Shown here piece by piece: positions 25,101 to 31,036 of a stretch of 33,099 nucleotides of DNA. The stretch is from assembly GCA_021845945.1 (NCBI GenBank), contig JAJZRD010000017.1, positions 1 through 33,099 of the forward strand. Reading direction: 5' to 3'. Origin of the DNA: Chloroflexota bacterium (GTDB lineage: Bacteria > Chloroflexota > UBA6077). The notes below the pieces were generated by a model. It was not told where the DNA came from. It made no database searches and saw nothing but the letters and a program-made list of their open reading frames with translations. Made by a program: the position numbers and the translations under genes. The first letter of the stretch is position 1; each line of letters begins with the position of its first letter.

Positions 25101-26831
25101 GAGTTTCCCTACTTCACCTTCCTGTACGGCGACCTGCACCCCCACATGATGGCCATGCCCATCGCGACCCTGGCGCTGGGGCTGGTGCTGGCGGTGGTGT
25201 GGCAGGGGAGCGCGACGCGACGGGGAGACGGGGAGACAAAGAGATGGGGAGAGACTGACGACTCAGCACTCAGCACCCAGCACCTCTCGGGCTTCCTCGA
25301 GGCGTGGGCGCGAGGCGGCAGGGGACAAGCCCCTGCCCTACATCATCCGGGCTTCCTCAGGGCGTGGGCCCGGGGGCATGATCCGCCAAGTCCGGGTAGA
25401 AGGCCTGCGGGCTTCCTCAGGGCGTGGGCCCGGGACTGGGGATCGCTCGCCGCCTGCGGCGGCCTCGTGGCCGGCGCCCTCCAGGTCACCAACAGCTGGG
25501 ATTACCCGACCTATCTGCTGCTGCTGTCGGCCGCCTTCCTGCTGGCAACCTTCGCCAGGGACAGGGCGCTGACTGCGAAGGGGACGCTGGAGGCCCTGCT
25601 GTCGGCCGTAGCCATGTATGCCGTGGCGCAGCTGCTGTTCCTTCCCTTCAGCCGGTCCTACGAGCTGTTCTACAACGGCGTCGATCCGTCGCCGGGGAAG
25701 ACCTCCCTGCAGCACTATCTGACCATCTTCGGCTTTTTTCTCTTCTGCTTCGGGTCCGCGTTGCTGTTCCACCTGGCTCGCAGCCGCCGGCATCGGCTGT
25801 GGCTGCGAGCCCTTTGGGAGCGACTCGAGGGATCTCGCAGGGCTGCCAGGCGGCGCGAGCTGTCGGCAAGGTTGGTGCGCCCAACCCCATGGTCCCAAGC
25901 CCTTCAGTACGCGGTTGTGGCACTGGTGGGCATGGCCCTTGGTGCCCTCCTCCTGAAGCTGTACCTCGTGGCCTTTCTTCTCGCGATGGGGCTGCTGGCG
26001 CTCCTCGCTCTCTTCGAGAAGGAGGCTCCGCCCGAGCGGTTGCTGCTCACCCTCTTCGTAGGTCTTGGGGTGGTGCTCACCCTGGGGGTAGAGTTCGTCG
26101 CCATCAAGGGCGACATCGGGCGGATGAACACCGTCTTCAAGTTCTACCTTCAGGCCTGGTTCCTGTTCGGTATCGCCTCGACCCTGGGGGTCGCCGGGAT
26201 CCTCTGGCAGTGGAGGGACGGCAGCAAGGGCTGGCTGCGCGGCTGGCGCAAAGGGTGGGTCGCCGCGCTGGCGGCCCTGGGCCTCTCTGTGCTGATCTAT
26301 CCTGCGGATGCGACCCCGGTGAAGCTGGCCGCCCGGTTCCACCCCATGGCGCCCACCCTGGACGGCATGGCCTACATGAAGGGCGCCAGCTTCAGGGATC
26401 AGAACCAGGAGATCGTGATGGCCCGGGATTACGGCGCCATTCGGTGGATCCAGGACCACGTGGCCGGGTCGCCGGTGGTGCTGGAAGCCCAGATCCCGGA
26501 GTATCGTTGGGGCTCGCGGGTCTCCATCTACACCGGCCTTCCCACGGTGCTGGGGTGGACCTGGCACGAGCGGCAGCAGCGGTGGGGCTACCAGGGGATG
26601 ATCGACGAGCGGCTGAGGGACGTCAAGACCATGTTCGATACCACCGACGTCGCTCAGCTGTCGGTCCTGCTGCAGAAGTACCACGTGCGGCTCATCTACG
26701 TGGGAGAGCTGGAGAGGGCCTACTACTCCGCGGTTGGCCTGGCGAAGTTCGACGGCATGGTCGCGGCAGGAAAGCTGTCGGTGCTCTACCGATCCGACGG
26801 AGTGACCATCTACTCAGTAAGCGGTAGCTAG
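22170..26831 (+). CDS. PMT-like glycosyltransferase fused to DUF2298 (YYY) membrane domain
   Basis: A 1553-aa, many-span membrane protein with two GT-C-like halves. Residues 1-about 640 are PMT/GT39-like, with the acidic pair D52-E53 in HLHPDERF, many spans and an outer domain (RVEASRWIYDNVPRGAGLGS). From about 670 the DUF2298/TIGR03662 half begins. It has GGEKPMEFAFLN, the YYY at 833-835 (INYYYFGY), EFPYFTFLYGDLHPHMMAMP, NSWDYPTY, RMNTVFKFYLQAW and a C-terminal outer domain. Residues about 1013-1087 are a repeat-derived insertion not seen in the neighbouring paralogue. The ATG overlaps the preceding stop. A role in transferring sugars to or from lipid carriers is inferred; the reaction is unknown. 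Confidence 0.85.
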   Translation: MNVLPSNRVSASSGSVSLSAPARLVLVAILVLAALVRLYGLNWDANQHLHPDERFIVMVTMDRISLPFPNLGDGHLGDPRRSTLNPRSADPATGQPRNFAYGSLPLYLLKLSGHLLRPLWPGSEGFDGLTLLGRLLSAIFDLGTILLAFLMARRTYGLLAGLLASLLLSLTVLDIQLSHFYASDTLLTFFLMLTLFLGLRVLEKPSGGRIVLMGMAAGLAMACKVSAAPVLLPVGLACLLANYGIGAGPGERWARALPGAILASLVAGGVFLLFQPYALLDPQPFLRDIQNEGDMVRGISVLPYTIQYLRTPPVVYQVGTLFFWTAGPALTAAAVAGLVAYLVRLFRRRVAAEWVLAGWLVPYLAINLSFQVKFARYMLPVAPILVILAAAGLVALWRRTDSSARSERTAVSEVAAEEQTSAVVGDGHGRLRARLWGSLPALLLLLVLVGTAVQAAGFLSIYSREHTRVEASRWIYDNVPRGAGLGSEHWDDALPLNLSDRPGRQADYRIATLPMYDPDTPDKRRALVQSLSQIDYIVLSSNRLYGSIAKVPESYPMASAYYTLLFQGKLGFDLVATFASYPTVGPLQAVDDMADESFTVYDHPKVLIFKKSPTFSPDRVQQLLGAIPLDRIVPLKQIQSGGSGLLLSEERRAVEDQGGTWSSLYDPDGVTNRLPTLFWWLALELLGLLALPLAWRIFACFPDRGYGLAKVLGLLGVSYLAWLLPSLHLVPFGRLSILLGMAVLGLIGVAVLRAEGGAFRRFYLAHRGVVLVHELLFLGAFALFWFIRVRNPDLWHLNFGGEKPMEFAFLNAVAKSTYFPPYDPWMAGGYINYYYFGYVMVATVMRLTGIVPAVAFNLAIPSIFALTAAGLYSFGFNFVLVSRRLVARALPDRAILAGLATALVVLIAGNLDGPTQVLEALRRLGGLQFKSTLPMVEGTVKALAGVWAVLSGGRVLPAFDFWRSTRIIGPENPTPITEFPYFTFLYGDLHPHMMAMPIATLALGLVLAVVWQGSATRRGDGETKRWGETDDSALSTQHLSGFLEAWARGGRGQAPALHHPGFLRAWARGHDPPSPGRRPAGFLRAWARDWGSLAACGGLVAGALQVTNSWDYPTYLLLLSAAFLLATFARDRALTAKGTLEALLSAVAMYAVAQLLFLPFSRSYELFYNGVDPSPGKTSLQHYLTIFGFFLFCFGSALLFHLARSRRHRLWLRALWERLEGSRRAARRRELSARLVRPTPWSQALQYAVVALVGMALGALLLKLYLVAFLLAMGLLALLALFEKEAPPERLLLTLFVGLGVVLTLGVEFVAIKGDIGRMNTVFKFYLQAWFLFGIASTLGVAGILWQWRDGSKGWLRGWRKGWVAALAALGLSVLIYPADATPVKLAARFHPMAPTLDGMAYMKGASFRDQNQEIVMARDYGAIRWIQDHVAGSPVVLEAQIPEYRWGSRVSIYTGLPTVLGWTWHERQQRWGYQGMIDERLRDVKTMFDTTDVAQLSVLLQKYHVRLIYVGELERAYYSAVGLAKFDGMVAAGKLSVLYRSDGVTIYSVSGS
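25219..25254. repeat. 8-bp microsatellite inside the PMT-DUF2298 gene
   Basis: About 4.5 units of GACGGGGA (units 3 and 4 degenerate: GACAAAGA, GATGGGGA). Encodes RGDGETKRWGE in frame. Confidence 0.8.
25262..25282. repeat. 7-bp microsatellite inside the PMT-DUF2298 gene
   Basis: Three units of CTCAGCA (third unit CCCAGCA). Encodes SALSTQH in frame. Runs of this type are usually intergenic. Confidence 0.8.
25289..25434. repeat. 60-bp minisatellite with an embedded GTAG hairpin
   Basis: Three copies of a 26-bp core (GGGCTTCCTC..GGCGTGGGC..) start at 25289, 25349 and 25409, a period of exactly 60 bp or 20 codons. Copies 2 and 3 are identical over the core; copy 1 differs at a few bases. The spacer after copy 1 holds a REP-like hairpin at 25317-25341 (GGCAGGGG/CCCCTGCC, then CTAC, which is GTAG on the minus strand). 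The protein shows GFLEAWARG, GFLRAWARG and GFLRAWARD at 20-residue steps. Confidence 0.9.
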
Positions 26832-26858
26832 TCCTCCGCCACAGGGGTTTCCCATCAG

Positions 26859-29246
26859 GTGTCGAGTGGAATGGTCTGGTTTCTGACCTGGCTCATCGCG
26901 GTGGAGCTGCTGGGGCTGAGTGCCCTGCCGGTGGCGGTGCGTCTCCTTCGGCCGCTCTCCGACCGTGGGTATCTGTTCGCCAAGCCTCTCGGGGTGCTGG
27001 TGGTGGCCTATCTGGGGTGGATCTTGGGCAGCTTGGGGATCCTCCACTTTCAGCAGGCCACCATAGCGCTGATCGCGGCCGCGGTGGGCGTGGCCGGCTG
27101 GGGGGCGTGGGGGCGGGAGACCCTGGGCCAGCTGCGCCAGGCTCGTCTCTCGGTGTGGGTTTCCGAGGCGGTGTTCCTCCTGGGCTTCGCGGGGGCCGCC
27201 TGGATTCGGGCCCACAACCCGGAGATATCGGGCACCGAGAAGCCGATGGATTTCGCGCTGCTGAACGCCCTTTACCGGACCGACGGCTTTCCGGCCGAGG
27301 ATCCGTGGATGTCCGGCTTCAGCATCTCCTACTACTACTTCGGGTACCTGCTGCTGGCGAGCGTCGCCAAGCTGTCGGGTGTTCCGGCCGCGGTGGGATA
27401 CAACCTGGGGGTGGCCCTCGTCTTCGCGCTGGTGGTGGCGGGCAGCTTCAGCCTGGCCTACAGCCTTCTCTCCCGGCTGCTTCCGCAGCTGCGCCCTTTC
27501 GGCCGGCTGCTGGCCGCCCTGGTGGCCCCCACCATGATCGGGATCATGGGGAACCTGGAGGGATTGCTGGAGGTGCTGGCCGCCCGTGGGTTTGGCGACG
27601 CCTCCTTTTGGAAGTGGATAGGGGTGAAGGGGCTGGAGGCCGCAGCCCAGCCACAGGGGTGGTTGCCCACCTCCTTCTGGTGGTGGTGGAGGGCGTCGCG
27701 GGTTATCCCTACCATCAAACCAGATGGGATCGACGAGTTTCCCTACTTCAGCTTCCTGCTGGGGGATCTGCATCCCCACTACACGGCCCTGCCCTGGGGC
27801 CTGCTGGTGCTGGCCCTCTCCCTGTCTGCCCTGCTAGGCCGGCAGAGAGAGGATGCAAGTTCTCTGGACCAGCCCCCGTTCGCGCGGTGGCTTGGCGTCC
27901 TGGTCCCGGCCCTCGCCCTCGGCTTCCTGCTGGTCGGCAACAGTTGGGATTTCCCGACCTACACCGCTCTCTTCTGGGCCTGCTCGCTGGTGCCGCTGGT
28001 CGCCTCCGACGGCAGTCGACAGAAGTTGCTGCGCCGGGTTGCGCTGTTGGTGCTGATCTCAGCCCTTTCCATCCTGATCTACTCGCCCTTCTTCCTGGGC
28101 TTCTCCTCCCAGACGAAGGGAATAGGACTCTCAGCCGACAAGACGCCTCTCCCCTCGATGCTGATCCTGTTCGGCCCCTTCCTGTTCGTTCTGTGCTGCT
28201 TTCTCCTCTGGCGGTTGTGGCACTGGATCCGGCCGCGGCGGGGCGGAGCGAAGCACGACCCGATCGAGGGGCGCCCGGCCTCGAGAGTTGGGCGTTGGGC
28301 CCGTGGCTCGCGGGCCGCCTCGGTGCCCGTCGTCCTGGTCTCGGCGGGCGGCATAGCGCTGCTCTTAGCCTCGGCGGTCGCGGGTTCGACCACCCTGCTG
28401 CTGGGCCTCCTGCTGCTGACGGGCAGTGCCGCCGCCAGCCTGCTCTCGCCTCGGGACCCGGAGGAGAAGGCCGATCCCGGAGCCCAGCGTTTCCTGCTTA
28501 CCCTGACGGCCGCGGGGCTGCTGTTGCTGCTGGGGCCGGAGATGCTGTTCCTGGTGGATCTATTTGGAACCCGCATGAACACGGTGTTCAAATTCCACTA
28601 TCAGGCATGGTTGTTGCTTGGGCTTGCTTCGGGCGTGGCCGTGGTTTGGATGGCAGCGGCGATGAAGTCGCGAGCGCTCGGCCGGCTGGTCGCCGCGGCC
28701 GCTGCCTTGCTGGTGGTCGCCGGACTGGTGTATCCTTTGGCGGCAACCCCCGCCAAGATCCAGGGCTCCCAGCCTCCTGCCACCCTCGACGGCGCGGCCT
28801 TCTACCAGAAGATCAGACCCGACGACTATGCTGCCATCCAATGGCTATCCCGGGCAGCAGTCGGGCGGCCGGTGGTGCTGGAAGCCACCGGCGGCGAGTA
28901 TTCGGAATACGCCCGAGTTAGCACCTTCTCGGGACTGCCGTCGGTGCTGGGTTGGGCGGGGCACGAGGTGCAGTGGCGCGGCCGAGGCGAGGAGCCGCAG
29001 CGCCGGACCCAGGACGTAGATGCCATCTATGGCACGGCGGATCCTTCCACCATGAGGGCCCTCCTGAGCAAGTACGGCGTCCGGTACGTCTTTGTCGGTA
29101 GCCTCGAGGTGGAGAAGTACGGGCCCGGAGTGTACAACCGGTTTGAGGGACAGCTGGAGGTCGCTCACCGGCAGGGCAAAGTTGTGATCTATCGGGTGGC
29201 CGGCGCTGCGCAGCAGGAAGCCCCGATGGCGGCGCCCAATGGGTAG
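26859..29246 (+). CDS. Stand-alone DUF2298 (YYY) membrane protein
   Basis: A 795-aa polytopic membrane protein, paralogue of the C-terminal half of the upstream fusion. It has GTEKPMDFALLNAL, PWMSGFSISYYYFGY with YYY at 158-160, and DEFPYFSFLLGDLHPHYTALP. VGNSWDFPTY, RMNTVFKFHYQAW and a C-terminal outer domain (FSGLPSVLGWAGHEVQWRGRG, then a SKYGVRYVFVGSLE segment) follow. In the loop where the fusion protein carries its repeats, this protein has only about 20 ordinary residues. GTG 26859 is the first start; ATG 26871, four codons later, is equally possible, and neither has a strong ribosome binding site. It lies 27 bases after the fusion gene. The family is seen in Chloroflexota and archaea; its biochemical function is not established. 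Confidence 0.85.
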   Translation: MSSGMVWFLTWLIAVELLGLSALPVAVRLLRPLSDRGYLFAKPLGVLVVAYLGWILGSLGILHFQQATIALIAAAVGVAGWGAWGRETLGQLRQARLSVWVSEAVFLLGFAGAAWIRAHNPEISGTEKPMDFALLNALYRTDGFPAEDPWMSGFSISYYYFGYLLLASVAKLSGVPAAVGYNLGVALVFALVVAGSFSLAYSLLSRLLPQLRPFGRLLAALVAPTMIGIMGNLEGLLEVLAARGFGDASFWKWIGVKGLEAAAQPQGWLPTSFWWWWRASRVIPTIKPDGIDEFPYFSFLLGDLHPHYTALPWGLLVLALSLSALLGRQREDASSLDQPPFARWLGVLVPALALGFLLVGNSWDFPTYTALFWACSLVPLVASDGSRQKLLRRVALLVLISALSILIYSPFFLGFSSQTKGIGLSADKTPLPSMLILFGPFLFVLCCFLLWRLWHWIRPRRGGAKHDPIEGRPASRVGRWARGSRAASVPVVLVSAGGIALLLASAVAGSTTLLLGLLLLTGSAAASLLSPRDPEEKADPGAQRFLLTLTAAGLLLLLGPEMLFLVDLFGTRMNTVFKFHYQAWLLLGLASGVAVVWMAAAMKSRALGRLVAAAAALLVVAGLVYPLAATPAKIQGSQPPATLDGAAFYQKIRPDDYAAIQWLSRAAVGRPVVLEATGGEYSEYARVSTFSGLPSVLGWAGHEVQWRGRGEEPQRRTQDVDAIYGTADPSTMRALLSKYGVRYVFVGSLEVEKYGPGVYNRFEGQLEVAHRQGKVVIYRVAGAAQQEAPMAAPNG

Positions 29247-29268
29247 CGATTCGACGGAGTAGGAGAGT

Positions 29269-31014
29269 ATGGTCGCGCGAGCCCGGGACATCCATGCTGT
29301 GAAGGACCGAAAAGAGGCCGCTCTCCCGGACCTCGGGACGACGGTCGCCCACATGGAGCGGGTGGTGACCCTGGAGGTTGCCCTCTACCTGGGTGCCCTG
29401 CTGATTGGCATCCTTCTGCGCTTCCTGCTGCTGGACCAGCGTCCCCTGTCGGTGGAAGAGGGCACCCTGGCTGCTGAGGCCTACAGGATATCCCAGGGCC
29501 GTCCACCGGAGGCCCTGCACCGGGACCTTTTGAACGGCTACGGCACGGCCCTGGCCCTGCTGCTCTTTGCCGGGGGTGACGGCGCGGCGCGGGTCTTCCC
29601 CGCCATCGCCGGGTCCGCGCTGGTGGCCGCGCCCTACCTGCTGCGATCCACCCTGGGTCGGCTGCCTGCCCTGGTGGCTGCCTATGCCATGGCCCTGTCA
29701 CCCGTGATGCTGTTCGCTTCGCGGGAGGTGGGCGGGGGCATGGCCGCTGTAGCCCTCGCGGTTCTGCTGTGGGCGGCTCTGGCCAGGGGAGTGAAAGAGT
29801 TGACCAGGGGGAGGGCCTACGTCGCTGCCATCCTGCTGGCCGCGCTGGTCGCATCGGAAAGCGAGGGGATCACGCTGCTGGTTACCCTGTCCATGGCAGC
29901 CCTTCTCTCCCACCCGAGGCCCTTGTTTCTGCTGGTCGAGGGGGGGAGGTTCCTCGCCTCAGCCCTCGGCAGGTGGTCCGTGGCCCTTTTTGTGGCCAGC
30001 TTGCTGATCCTCGGGACCAACTTCGGAAGCAACCTGTCGGGGGTGCAGTGGGCGGCCGTCGACGGCTGGACCGGCTGGATTCGGTCCTTCAGCCTGTCGG
30101 TGCCCCGGGGCAACGTGCTGTTGCTGCTCCTCCTCTACGAGTTCCCGATGCTGGTGCTGGGTCTGGTGCAGCTGTTCAGGACCGTGGTGCGGCGGGACCG
30201 GGTGGATAGCCTCCTTTCCTTGTGGACCATGCTGCTGCTGTTGCTCAGCATGGTGCAAACGGGCGACGTGACGTCGCGGGTGCTTCTGCCGCTCCTCCCC
30301 ATCTACCTGCTCGCCGCCCGGCTGGCCGGCGAGACCCTTTGGTGGACGAAGAGTGTGGGCCTCGCGTGGAGATGGCTGGTTTCGGCCCTGGCGGTGGCGG
30401 TCCCGATCGCGGTTGCGATGGTCATGCTCAACCGGTTGTCCACTCCGGCAAGCGACACTCCCGCCGTCTACCTGTACGGCGAGGTGTGCCTGGTCGCCGT
30501 CGCCGCCATTACGGTGGCCCTCCTGCTGGATGGCCGCGGCAAGCTGGCGCTCGCCTGGTGCGTCGTGGCGGTCTTGAGCGCTGGGTACCTGGTGCACGGG
30601 GCCGCATTCTTGAACTACAGGATGGAGACTCTTTCCAGAGAGCCGCTGGTGGGCACCCAGATATCCCCATCTCTCCGTGAGGCGGCCACCACCGAGGCGT
30701 ACATCGCTCAGTACTTCCGCACTCAGGTGACGGTGGATCCCCAGCTGCGGGGTCCCCTTGCCTGGTACCTGCGGTCGGCCAACGACGTCGTGTTCTCCGC
30801 AGGGTCCAGCCAGGGGATCAGCCTGTCCCTGCTTCGAGGCGAGACGGCATCGCCGGATCCCGCGTTCGATCGAAGACCCGGCCTGTACGCGCCCTCCATC
30901 AGCACTCGAGACCTCACCTGGCAGGAGGCCTGGCGCTGGGCCATGAGCCGCGATGGCCTTGTGAGGGCAAATCAGCGTGATATAATTGTGCGCGCGCCGG
31001 CAGGGAACTGGTGA
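29269..31014 (+). CDS. Degenerate TIGR03663/PMT-like membrane protein
   Basis: A 581-aa membrane protein with about eleven hydrophobic segments. Its N-terminal third aligns by eye with the next gene: LSVEEGTLAAEAYRISQG against LHHDESLHALYSW, then GAARVFPAIAGSALVAAPYLLR against the DYTSRIMAAIFGVW segment. The acidic pair expected in the first outer loop is EE (63-64) in place of DE, and the HDPMMHGPFQFE segment of the neighbour is not conserved. It may be a non-catalytic partner or have altered specificity. The start is ATG 29269 with AGGAG 3 bases upstream, 22 bases after the DUF2298 gene. The C-terminus is soluble and outer-facing by pattern. Confidence 0.7.
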   Translation: MVARARDIHAVKDRKEAALPDLGTTVAHMERVVTLEVALYLGALLIGILLRFLLLDQRPLSVEEGTLAAEAYRISQGRPPEALHRDLLNGYGTALALLLFAGGDGAARVFPAIAGSALVAAPYLLRSTLGRLPALVAAYAMALSPVMLFASREVGGGMAAVALAVLLWAALARGVKELTRGRAYVAAILLAALVASESEGITLLVTLSMAALLSHPRPLFLLVEGGRFLASALGRWSVALFVASLLILGTNFGSNLSGVQWAAVDGWTGWIRSFSLSVPRGNVLLLLLLYEFPMLVLGLVQLFRTVVRRDRVDSLLSLWTMLLLLLSMVQTGDVTSRVLLPLLPIYLLAARLAGETLWWTKSVGLAWRWLVSALAVAVPIAVAMVMLNRLSTPASDTPAVYLYGEVCLVAVAAITVALLLDGRGKLALAWCVVAVLSAGYLVHGAAFLNYRMETLSREPLVGTQISPSLREAATTEAYIAQYFRTQVTVDPQLRGPLAWYLRSANDVVFSAGSSQGISLSLLRGETASPDPAFDRRPGLYAPSISTRDLTWQEAWRWAMSRDGLVRANQRDIIVRAPAGNW

Positions 31015-31036
31015 GTAGATTGAGGAGCACTAGTCT

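Noticed and set aside
25289..25434. Three 26-bp direct repeats separated by two 34-bp spacers, resembling a mini CRISPR array
   Set aside because: The repeats lie in frame inside a conserved membrane protein, the period equals 20 codons, one spacer is a REP-like hairpin, and no cas gene or leader is present. A coding minisatellite explains it better.
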